A stretch of DNA of 64,000 bases, taken from positions 1 to 64,000 of the forward strand of contig WIXG01000055.1 of assembly GCA_009869945.1 (NCBI GenBank). The letters run 5' to 3'. The notes beneath the pieces were generated by a model that was not told where the DNA came from, did not search any database, and was given only the letters and a program-made list of their open reading frames with translations. Source of the DNA: Mesaphorura yosii (Eukaryota > Arthropoda > Collembola > Poduromorpha > Tullbergiidae). Below are positions 41,201-53,322 of this stretch, piece by piece; the stretch's first letter is position 1, and every line of letters begins with the position of its first letter. Made by a program: the position numbers and the translations under genes.

Positions 41201-44200
41201 ATCGCAGTGCTTGAATGACAACTGAATGCAAACACGCACGGAAGCAGTCTCCTTCAGTCAATAGTCAATGGCTTTAAATCGATGTTTGCCTATCGCTTTG
41301 CCTTTTCCAATATTTTTCTGTGGCCGCCACCGTCGCCGTGTTTTTAATATGCCAACTTTCTATTCACGTTCACGGGAACAGCCGAAAAAACATCGCAGCT
41401 CGCGGGAGATCACAACAGAATGCGACTCGTAAGAAATGGAAACTGTATTCACATCTGCACATTTTCGTATTGCGTACGCAGTGGATTGGATTTTCATGAC
41501 TCCGACTAGATATTTTGTATCCATTGCGTATTGCACTCCACTGCGGCGCAGAGAAGAGAGAACAGAAAAGAAAGTTCACTATGACTCTGACTTGTGGAGG
41601 CTGCACATAATCCCCACAAAATTGAAATCAAAAGCCTGCCCAACTCGCATTTTACAATTCGCGTGTCGCGTTCTTCCCTCCGCGAACTCGAGTTCTCGTT
41701 TCATGCTGTATCTTTATAAAAACACATAAAACAGTGGCGAATGCTTCGAGTGCGTAATACGTGCGCTCAGAATGTCGAGTCGCGAATGAACAGCAGACTG
41801 CTTGTCTGTGACTTGGCTTGACTGATCCATCCAATTTTCCAACAGGGATTTAGGAAAGTCACAGCCAGCAACCAGCAACCAGTGCTTCGTTTTTCGCTTT
41901 TTTTGTGCGTTGTGCTTCGCCCCGATAAATGCCACAAGCTTTGCTCAACCTCACGCACTTTTACATTTTACGTGAATTTAAATGACTCAGTCAGTATTAA
42001 ACAGAAACTAGCCGGCAAGCAAGCAAGTTGGTTGAAACTTTCTCCGTCCTTTGTGCTTTGTGCTCTCTGCGTTTTATGTTGGCTTGTCAAGTGGTGGTTG
42101 GAGCGTCCCGCGCGGTAATTTATGCATCTTTTTATAATAACAGTCAGGAACTCGCTACTTCGCTCAGATCCGAGATTATGAAATTGGACGATGAACGGCG
42201 GTGCTCCGACTTAACTGCCAGCTCCATGATTCTTCTGGGCAATTCTATTATAATAAGAAGGGAGAAGGAGAAAAGTGCATGCGTGGAGAAGGCAAGAAAG
42301 TGAAATCCTATTGTAAATTATTCGTGATCCTTTGAGCTTTAAAATATGCGGTATTTGTGCACCCATAAAGACTTAAATTGCCGCGCAGAACCCACGCAGA
42401 AAATTTAAAATAAAAAATATACAAAGTGAAAGCCACGCTATGCTACACAGTTCGGTGGTTGAATAGAAACGGGACGCAATTTTTGCCCACCAACTTTAAA
42501 TGCCACTTTCGCCTCCGCTGGCTTTCATAGCCATAAACTTTCCGTTCTTGCTGACTCTAAATTATTACGCTCCAGAACCTATTTAATGCAATTCCAAAGA
42601 AACGAGAGTCGAAAGCTTTTCGAACATTATAAATTTCGAGGCAGAACGACAAGAAGTCGGAAGAAGTGAAACTTTTCACTATTAACTCCGATATATTATT
42701 ACGCCAAGCCATGCAAGGAGTATCGAACAGCGAGTGTAAATGACTGCATGAATAGAAAACACATACGAGGCACAAGTCAAAAGACTTGAGTCCTGAATCG
42801 GATGAATGGCCCAGCATCAGGCATTGGCTGTGTTGTGGCGTGGCATTGCCTTTCTTCGTTGTTCGTTTAACACATGCACTTGATGGAATAATAAAACAGC
42901 GCGAAATCATGATAAATGAGCCGCTTTTCTTAACTGAAAGACTGAACAGACCAAATCGAGGACTTGGCTTGGCACTTGGCTTGACGCTATCCACACGAAC
43001 TAGCTTTTCATCTCCTAAACGCTGCTGTTCTACTTTTAAATGACTTCATGGACGTCGTGGACGTGAATTCGATAAGAAATACGTGCGTACTCAACAAAGG
43101 GTCAATAATGTAATGCGACTTTGTCAATTCAGGCCCGAGTCATTGAAATGTGGGCTTTGCAACCGTGTGCGCTCTGCATGTTTTGATTGCAAAGTCAATT
43201 AAAAATCATAAAATCCAATGGCTAAGCTTTATTCACATTGACACAAGCCGGCCGACCTAATTGAATTTGAGACAGGACACATTTCAGGTTTCGTCACGTA
43301 TGCAAATGATTGTTAGCTGGCTTCCATTTCCATTTTTGCGCAATTCCAATTTACGCAGTCTCATTTCACAATTCCAGCCCAGTTGAACTGACACTCACGC
43401 TTTCGCTCGGGACTCGTTTTGTAAGTGTTTGCCATCAAAAACATCTGTGGAGCAGAGCAGAGCAGAGGAGCAGAGCTTTCTCTACCGACTTGCTGTCGTG
43501 TCTTCCTTCCGATGCGACTGCAACATGCGACTAATTACAATTTAATTTTATTAAAATTATTTCCCTGAATCTCCTTTTCTTATGAGCTCCTTTCCGCTGC
43601 TCTGCCGTCACCGTCGCCTTGTTGATGTGGTGGAGCTGCGGACTGACTCCACTGCACTAATGAGAATGCTACTCGAATACGCTTCAATTCAAATTCCGCT
43701 AATTACCTTTTGCATTTGTTTGAACGCGCAAGTTGGAGAAATGAGCATCCAGCATCGTGTGATGGCAATCAACAATCTTGACAGTCATCTGGGGAGAAGC
43801 ATCACATTAAACTTAAGCATGGAAGTAATTTTACGGGACAATCAAGATGAACTCGCCTACTGGCTGCCGAATAAAATTGCTTACAGAAATTTTGAAACCG
43901 AGTCGATAGAAAATCAGCTTTCCGGTACTTTTCCAAAGATCTGTTTTTTTTTAGGTCGCCTGGGATTGGGTCAGTGCACTCAATCCGTTATCCGCCCGCT
44001 CAATTAGCTACTGGAAAGAAAAGTGAGGAATGATGGAGCGCGTGCGAATTGTCACTTTCTCCTCTCTGAGGCTGACAACTTTCTTTTTTTTGCTAATCTT
44101 TCTGAAGAAGTGCGCGACTGTTTGAGCAATAACAGTCGATAACTCGCATTGTTATTCCCTCTCGCTCCTTTGTGCCAGTAACCTTCTAACAACAAAGGCT

Positions 44201-47200
44201 CAGCTGCAGCCAACACCAAAGCCAGGCTGCAAGTGAAGGCAGCTCGCATCAGCGCGTACGCGTATTTTATTACGGCGGCTGCAGAAATCGTAATGGCAAT
44301 ATCTTGCAAAGATAAAAAAGTGCGGTGCGGATGCTAAGGAAATCGATTCCGTCCGCCAGTCGCGCCCAAAATAGATTGTCACCGCGTGCAAGCACAATCA
44401 CAATGCGTCGTGTGTGCCCGTTCGTTCGTTTCTTCTTTACAACTTTCCATTTCCTCTCTCTGAGTTCTTATCCACAAGGGTATTCAATTTACATACGTTA
44501 TCATGTACTCCGATGCGATGCGAGTGGCATGCATGCAGATGAAAATTCGCATTACATTCGCGGGCGAAGCGAAGACAGGCGATAATATTTTCTAATGTAC
44601 GAGGCAGCGACAGCGACGATGAGAGCGAACAAACGTAAACCTGTCGCGAGCACGCTCAGACAAGAAAATACAACTTGCTTCACTTTACGCTTCGCTTTCG
44701 TGGTTGTTGGTCGCTTTCTCTTCTGACTGCGAAGAGCCCAAGTCAGTGATCGAGTAGATCGAGTTTATCGGCCCGACTTTCACTCACGATTCAGAAAGAG
44801 CCGCCGCGTTCGGATTTGAAGATCAGTAAAGCGAAATACGTTGCAGGTTCGCTGCGCCGCACATGCAGTCATATTTTGCGAGCTTCTTTATTTGCACAAA
44901 AATCGCTAATTTTGAAATTGGGTACGTAATTATCATCCAAACTGATCGGAAATGATGCACTTTCAAACTAAACTGGAAAAGGCTTTGGCTGGAAAATTGG
45001 AGGGGGCTGAGAAAGACTCGGGCTTCTTTCAAAATCTGCCTGGTTGTTTCGCTTCCCGTTCGGCTTCCAGTAGAAAAGAAGTAGCAGGAACATCGCACAT
45101 GTCATGGGCAAGTTTTCTCTTATTTCATCCTGAAAAGTGCACGAGTACGCGTAAGTTGGGTTGTGATAATAAATTTGATCTTTTCGTCCATAAAGCCGTG
45201 TCTGGATGTCCATCCTCCCAGATTCCGGCGAGTTTTATTGTCGTACTTACACTGCTATTAATGTCATGCAAAACGCATTACGAACCGTATCTTTCTACTC
45301 TTAAATTCAATTCTCGCAACATCTCGCAGTCCGGGCTGGCTGGGCTGGGCGTTGGGGAGAAAGAAGACAAGACGGGCCATGTGAACTCCTTGCATTTACG
45401 CAGAAGTTTTGGTAAATGCTTTTGCCGTTCTCCCCTTCCTTTCGCCTTCCCCATATTTCATTCCTTTGAATGGATTATTGCTTTATGCACATTCATCTCC
45501 AATTTAATTGCAATAACTGCATTGCCATCCGCTTTCGTCACCCTTGAAATTTTCTAATAAGCAAAATTCTCAGATGATGAAAGCATTGAGAAAACATAAC
45601 CTTGACAAATGTCTGCGTTAGCGTTCTGGTCGGTTCTAAATGCACGCAAAGGGGAATGCGGTGCATTTCATTGTTATTGCTCCTTCTTTCCTTCTCGTTG
45701 AAGCTGGCATAAGGTTTGGGTTCGACCTTTTCTTTCATCTGAGACGTTTTTATTCATATCAGCCATAAAGAGATCAAAATTACCAGTTCCGCAACAAAAA
45801 TTCCACTCTTTTCGGTGCATTTTCTCTTTTCACCTTCACAGCAGCATCGCATCAGCGAGCAAATGTTTCGTATGACAAACACACGTAAGCTTTGGCGCAC
45901 ATTTTCACTTTTACGCATTCCTCCCGTCGTCTCTTCTTTCATGTGCCCCTTTACGAAGAGCATATTGAACCTGTTACATCGTTACGAGAGAACAATTCAC
46001 AGATCGCTCGGAAGCATGCCTTTCACGATGTCAGGAGAAAGAAACAAAGTGGAACAAATAAAAATAACCTCGTCTGCGCCCACTGGCAGTCTTTCCTCCT
46101 TTTATTAGCCATAAAAACCGAATGTCGATGACATTAGTTTTGGTCGCCATAAACGAGTCTCCTGCCTGCCTCGCCCGCCACAGTCACAGCCTGAAGAACT
46201 TCGGCCGCGGCGGTGTCAGTTTTCTGGATTAAACGCTAAATCGACTAAGAAGGCATTATTGCATTATCCTGAAATATTCCGAGACGTGCTTTCTTTGACA
46301 AAGTGCATGCTCCTTCGATTGTTGCCAGCGTCGACTTGGAATTTTGGCTGGAGGAAGGTCTTCTCTTTTGAGTATGAGCCGGAGAAAGCCCACATTTCTT
46401 CATTAATTAAGCGAGAAATACAAAATTAAGAGCTGCGCTGAAATAATAATCATATAATGCCATTATTTGGATGGAGCTGCTTATTACAAAAGCACATTTC
46501 TCAACTAAACGAACGAAACTCCAACTCCCAGACCATGGACTCAAGATTTTAATAATACTGCGGAATTTCACCTGAAGCTAAGTTTTCAAAACTCGTGTCG
46601 TAATCTGTAGTGCTTTTGCTTCCCCTTTCTACAGGTTCTGTGTGCCCGAGGAGCGTAGAAGCTTCACATTCCTAGCAAATTATGAGCCGCTTCTCTGTGA
46701 AACCGACCAACTGAGGGCCACGGCAGAGAAATTATTAGGCTGCTCGACAAGTTAGGCATTACCTTGCACTTTACAGTCTGAGCAACAATTTCACTCTCTG
46801 CCAGTGAATCTTCCGCCTGTCTCTCGTCTCTCCTCTGCGCGAAACCACAAAATTGAACTCCGAAGTTATAAAATGCCAATTATTGCAGCCATTCGAATCA
46901 AACAGTGATGTAAAGTTAGCTTTATGTTTATAATTCAGTTCCGAAGCTCTTCTCGATTTCATCCTCATCCAAATCATTAATTCAACTTGTTGCGATTCCA
47001 GCGCACGAGCGCAAACTGTCTCTTCTCTTCACCAATCTCGTTCATTTCTCGTGTCGGTTGCCGAGACCACCTGAGCTAGCAGGAAAATGCTACCAAATTG
47101 AATTGTAGGCCGTACACACGGGCCAAAAGTCAGCGGAGCAAGAAATCTTTGGCCTGTACTGCACGGGCGCTGGTGGCGGCCCAATAAAAAAAGTGCGAGT

Positions 47201-49857
47201 GCTCGGAGTCTAGCAAGCCATGCATATTTAACCATTTTAAACTCTGCTCATTCAATAAAGGAGTCACTCGAGCTGCCAGGCTGTTTAGGGTGTTTGTTTA
47301 TTCGTGGTCTGCTACTTCTCAACATCCCAAAGTTAGTATTCGTATTTGTATTCCGCAAACACGCCACTCGCAAACGTGCTGCTGTTCGGTTTGCCACTCG
47401 CTGCGGAGTTGTTCAGCCAAAATCCTCTGTTTTCGCTCCAGCAGAGTAGAAAGCAGAAATCAAAGGACAAGTCTTGGCTAATCTAATTAAATACAACTGA
47501 ATTATTTATTCAGCCTTTGTATTTATTGCTTGTCTGTACAACAACTTCATATTAGCCACGAAATACTCCTCGACAGTCTCGTAAACCTTCATTCCTGACT
47601 TCACACGCATGAATTCATTGCAGTAGTCTTATAGATATTCGGATTAAACATCCAGATCGAATTGGTTTACGTTTTCTACTCTAGAAACTATTGAATGATT
47701 TATGGGCTTGAGTTTAATAAGTAATTAGTTGCATAAAGAGAATATGGAGAGGAATAAATCTCTCCATTTGAGCATCTTTCACCTACTTTCTCAGCCGAAC
47801 GAATCTCCGCTCCCGAGAAACCAACGACATGGAGAAATGATTTACATTCTTCTAATTAAAACCTTCGTCAAAGCCCGAGCCCACGCAGATGCCGGAGCAG
47901 AGCTTAGAATGGGTTCTTTCAGTGCTAAGATGGCAACGGAAATGGCACAAATGACAATGGCAGAGTGGAGCTGAAATTTATGGCACTGCTGGCTAATAAC
48001 AAGTCGGGCAGGTTTGGTTTTGTGGGCTCTCGGCTCGAACAGCTGATGCCGTGTGCGGATGTGAACAAGGAAAGAAGAAGACTTGGAAAAGAAAATTATC
48101 TTTAAGACTGCGAGAGTGAGAAACCCAATTTTCCGTTGCGCTGGACGGAACCAAGTCAGTAGTCAGTTTCACAGTTTCAGTTTGCTGAAGGCAAGCTAAG
48201 TCAAGGCAAAGGAAGAAGAGCATAAAATGAATGCTATTTTTATGCTAAGCGATGTGTAACAAAATTGCAAAATAAATTAGTTTCTAATTTGAACAGACTC
48301 GGCTCTACTGCAGGATACAACTGGCAAGTATTTTACGGTGTGGAGTCAATAACTGAACGCCAAACAAATGAGTTCCCGTTGCTTCGCAGGCAGTTTGGAG
48401 TAATGGCTCTAGTAATTGGTAATAAGGGATGGCATCTCAATGCTTGGGAGGTCATAACGAGATCATAATACTTCACAGCCTCCGAAATTAGTTTATGATG
48501 ACTATAAACAACCTCTTTCGTGTTCCCTGCCTCCTGGCGGCGCAAGAGCGCAAGTCTTAGGTACTGGAACGATACAGCTCGGGTGACAAATGAAATGCAA
48601 ATTGACTTTTGCCACGTACTTTGAACCCCATCAAATTTTATGAAGACTCCCATCCTCTCTCATTTTGGTTGAGTTCATAACGAAACACGAGACTCAAATT
48701 GCCAAGAGCAATAAATTTATATGCATGAAGCGGCTATCGTGAAAGATGTCCTTCGCTTCCATGAAAACTGCGGGCCGCCATTGCATTCTCAAATCTGACA
48801 TTTCTCTGCTTTCCTCAAACGTGATTAAAAATGACAGCATTGGCATTGATATTTGATAGCCTGTTATTGATAACTTACTAATTATAAATTACAGCAGGGC
48901 CGATTAGTTTCGATTAAACGAAGTGAAGCAAAACATACAAATTCATTTAATTTAGAGTCGGGACCAGGAATTATGACAGAGGATGCCGGCTGGAGTAGAA
49001 AGCAGACTCCGCCTGGCTTGCATACAAATGAATTTGAACAACGACAACTGGGAAATCATCGGAGGGAGAAAAATAAAAACAAAATTCAGTCAAAACTGAA
49101 TAAACGAGTACAATCAGATAGTCAGTGACATGCAGAACCGAACGTTTAATTCAACGAATCTAAGCGTTTGTACTTTGAAGAGAATAAAATGTTTCAGTGG
49201 CTTAATTACTTATTCCGCCCACGTGTGGCTTGACTTCCGCATTAAATTAAATGTTGTGTGCCTGCTGTCTGAAATTACTCCTTGGGTGCAGATGGAGAGT
49301 AGCGGCGGAGGGCGGATGATGCACTTAATAAAGACCCAACGAATAACGGGAAGATGCAGGCAGGAGCAGAGATACTGGGAAATAATAAAATATTTTAACT
49401 TTTAGTTTCTATTTGCTTTTTAAGCCAGAGAATTCAAAATATCCGAAGATCCACAGTATTTGCATTGAAATCACGTACGTCTTGTCCAAAGTTCTCTCTT
49501 CTTCCTTTACCTTAAGTTCCTTAAGCTTTTACGAGCAGGAAACTTTACTTTCAGACTCCGCTTCTACAACATGATAATAATAATCTCAAAAGTGGACGAA
49601 AGTTTGTTCTAAAGTGAATGGAACGGTGAAAGCTTCTTTGGTATTGCAGAATTTATTGTACACTGTCCAAACTCAGCCTTGTCTTGCCAAGATTATTGCA
49701 GAACTTTGCATCAGTTCCCGATTACGGTGATCGATCCATCTTTAATTCATACAGACAAAACCATTTAATCTCTATCTCTGTCCTCGATATGAGAACAATA
49801 ATAAACTTGTCATTCACACGCAGCAGACTGCTCGGAAGTTACTTTTATTGCTCTGCC

Positions 49858-49886
49858 TTCATCTTCATCTTCATTTTCATCTTCGT
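49858..49886. repeat. ATCTTC-type microsatellite
   Basis: Imperfect hexanucleotide run (TTCATCTTCATCTTCATTTTCATC). Simple sequence, no coding meaning seen. Confidence 0.6.
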
Positions 49887-52575
49887 TTGAGACGCTCCTC
49901 CACTTTGTTTTTGCTCAGTTTGTCCTTTCACCGTGTCTCGCAGTCGTACAAACTTGAAAACTATCATCAACTCATCATTCTGAAAAATTTCTTTTCCGGC
50001 CTGCGGTCTCCCCCGAAAGTTGTTTTGTGTTTGTGTCTTTGTATCCTCATTCTCTCGTAAACTTGGAATTTTTGCTCTCAACTCGGATTCCGGATTCAAG
50101 CGCAGCTAAACTTGTCTCTTGTCTCGTCTCCTTCGCTGTCTGCCCTGCTCTGTTCGTCCAAGAAGCTAAATAAAATATCACTTCATCTCATTTCCTGTAA
50201 CCAGCCGGTCGCTGATGAAACTGATGATGATGCCACAAAAGTGATACGGCGAGGAGACAGCAGACCAACCATTAATCTTTTGTCTTCTTCGTCACACTGC
50301 GCTGCAGTGGCAAAGGAAAATAGCAAAAAAAAAGTCTCTTACAAGAGCAATAAAGCTTCGCTGCTTCTGTTACCGATTATATTTAAATTGATTGAGCACC
50401 TCTCTCGGACTCTGCACGAAGCGCAATATGAAATACTGACCGCCAAGGCGTCATGAGGCGCTTTCATCTCTTTCAATTTTTGACCTGGCCACTTTCATCC
50501 ATTTCGTAACAGAGTGCTTGAGTCCGAGTTGATTTCGAATTCGGCTCACGTTCATGGACAAAATATTTCAATTTCATTTTGACAACTGAAGTTGCTCTTT
50601 GTGGTGGTAAGAAACGTAATAAATGAGGCGACCACCATGCTGCATACTGCTTTTGCTGGATATTGCAGGATGATCAATTTTCCAGCCAGAAACATGAAAT
50701 GAACCCACGCGGGTGAGTGGAGAAAGCCATTATTCATCTGCGAGAGTTTGGAGAGTGTAAAGAAGAGCTACTGGAACTCTTAAAGTCGAGAAGATGATCC
50801 GATCGAACCTTGCAATACAATTTAAATGTGTTGAGTGCATGTTTGGTGGCTTGGGTCTCGATGGTCTCCTAAATTCATTAGAGTGCTCAAGAAGAAATGC
50901 AAGGCGGTGACGATGGTGGCGACAGGAGGACAAATGCGCCGTGAGTTCTCCCGACGCGACGAGAAGGAAGTTGCAACTGCAATGCAGCATTGCACTGCTG
51001 CTTTTCACGAAAGAAGATGAGGGCAAGAAAGCGGAAGGCAGCCACTAGCCTTGACTTTTACGGTACGGTTTTGTGTAATAATGAGAGCACATTTGACATT
51101 CTGTCCAACCAAATGGGAAAAGATGGAAATATAAAGCAGACTGAAGGGGGCATTTTTCGGTAAAGAAAGAAACAGCATGAAATATGTTTCACTTTCAACG
51201 AGAAGGCAGCAGAGTGAAAGCAACGGAGTGGAGACAATATTTATCATGCAAGTAATAAAATAAGTTACAGCTTCGAATGCTAAGAAGCGAGTGCACTGCA
51301 TCACAAACACTCGTCATCCTCATCATCGTCTTCGTGTTTGTCGTGTGTATCTGCAGAAGTTTTTACACGAGAGAGACCGAGACCGTATGTGTTTGAGAAA
51401 AATGAGCGTCATTTCGGTGGAGACTTTCGCCAAGCGTTATTAAACAAGACCGTACTGGCGTAATATTCTTAGCCTCTGATGATTGATTCATTATCGCCCA
51501 TCGCTCTCTGGCTTAAGTGACTTAATACTTGATGAAAGTTTTATTTTCCAACGACTAACGAGGACGGGTGACTTTTATGAGGAACGTCTTTCTTAAAATG
51601 TTGACGATGGAGCAGACTTGTAGGAGGCGGATCTCTTGGTTATTATTCTGTGGTGATTTATGCGTGGGGTGACTTGATATGAATGAAGTCAGCTAGTCTA
51701 GCAAAAGCTGATTTTCTAATGCAATTTGTATAATGAATCATCTTCGGATCATTTCGACTCCGCGTGCGTGGTTTGAAAGTAAAAGAACCACATTTTTCAG
51801 CTTCTTCATAATTTTGAGTAGAGGGATTTTTCCCTCATTTGGTTTGATTGATGATCAATTTCGTATAACCAAGGCTATCGGATAGACTGGAAGATAATTT
51901 GATTGAGAAGATTGGGAAGATGAAGTGAACCATCGAGTCGATGTAGGTTTCTTGGGGCAACAGCTACGATAAAACAAGATTATTTTATCGAATTTCGCCG
52001 ACAATTCTTACGACTCGAACTCAGCAGATTACGCATTGCATAGGTATCAGCAACGTGTGTGAGAGCAGAAGCAGAAAATCAGTTAAAGTAAACGAAATGT
52101 TAATTGTCTGTGTCTGCTCGAAACATCAGAAATGACAGAAGAAATACATCATTTTCATCTTCTCAGCCAAATTCGCCACACGCACACGCCACACGCGTGC
52201 CGCCGCCGTCACGCAAATCTTCGTAGATCAGACATGTGAAGCTTGTACACAGGCGAAAAATAAAAATATGAGTGCTTAGATAATTGTGGAAAGCATTAAA
52301 TTACAATTGCAGTATTGTGTCAGAAATGTGGTTTTATCACTCTTGCCCATGTGAGCACATTCTTTTTGTATCTTTGGGCGTAATTTTGAAATGGCGAGGC
52401 GGAATTCCAAATCAGCATATCGCAGATTCACAGAATCAAAGTCGATTATCACTGCAGAAGCAGCAACGCCTTTGAATGTGTTCACAAAAGTACATCTTAC
52501 GACATTCATCTTTCAGTTTTTTAATCATCTGATCTATCTGTCAAAAGTAATTATAATTATCGGTTGCCAGGTCAA

Positions 52576-52585
52576 TTTATTTATT
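52576..52585 (-). terminator. Candidate poly(A) signals of the 983-aa gene
   Basis: Two overlapping TTTATT motifs on the plus strand read AATAAATAAA on the minus strand, about 740 nt past the stop at 53323. This is the nearest strong candidate I noticed, but a closer variant signal could be used. Confidence 0.35.
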
Positions 52586-53322
52586 CACCATCAAAAGTTT
52601 ACAATCACATAGGCCGGCTGGGTTCCGTTGACCAGTGCCCAGCCTCGTCTTACAATTACCACAACGCAGTTAATAGTTAATAACCACTAATTACAGTACA
52701 TAAAAACTACAAAGTACAAATGCAACGAAAGCGAAGCATTTTAACCACGCCACGCCGCGCGAGAAGAACAGGACAATTAAAGACGTGATACAATTACGAA
52801 TTAAGACGTCACAAGAGACTAAACACAAAACATCAGCGAGCAGCGCAGCGCAACAAAAAGTAAGGTAAACGAACCATTGTTGCTATTTTCAAGTGTGTGA
52901 ACTTTACAATTATTAATTGGAGTGTGAAATGCTTTACACTTTTGTAATTTGTAGGAGTAGCAGCAACAATAAAATGTGAGTGTATTGACAAGTCACGGAG
53001 GGTAATGGCCAGCGCCTAATCCAATTCTACGAACGACCGCATTATTGGGCCAACAAAAGATGTGCTAAATTCCTAGGCTCGTAAAGACTCGCTCAGGTGA
53101 AATCTCGTGATTCACGACAAACATAATTTATGAAACGATCGAAAGATGAGGACGAGCAAGAGTCCAAAGCCTGAATGTAGAAATTAAACCTCTCTACTTG
53201 TTTCGATTGATTAATTAGCCGTTTGACATACAAAACGCAAGAGCGCCGAAGATGAGAGTGACAATGACAAGTCGCATTTTAGCTCAACAGTGCGCGGCAA
53301 CGGCAGCTGGGATAAACCACGC

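Larger units (their letters stand above)
37999..52570. other. Gene-poor interval, about 14.5 kb
   Basis: Between the timeout start and the 3' side of the 983-aa gene. I found no ORF with convincing protein features, no splice-linked coding exons and no transposon with termini. It contains CAGAG-type short runs near 40571 and 43450, an ATCTTC-type microsatellite near 49860-49885, and AAGTC/GAGTC words. Open frames up to about 200 codons (44952-45557) look fortuitous. Cis-regulatory DNA or non-coding RNA cannot be excluded. Confidence 0.45.

Noticed and set aside
43582-44007. 141-codon open frame on the plus strand
   Set aside because: No recognisable motif and no splice partner; looks like a random open frame in the gene-poor block.
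44952-45557. 201-codon open frame on the plus strand
   Set aside because: No signal, domain or splice context; mixed composition as expected from chance in an AT/GC-balanced intergenic region; no flanking exons found.
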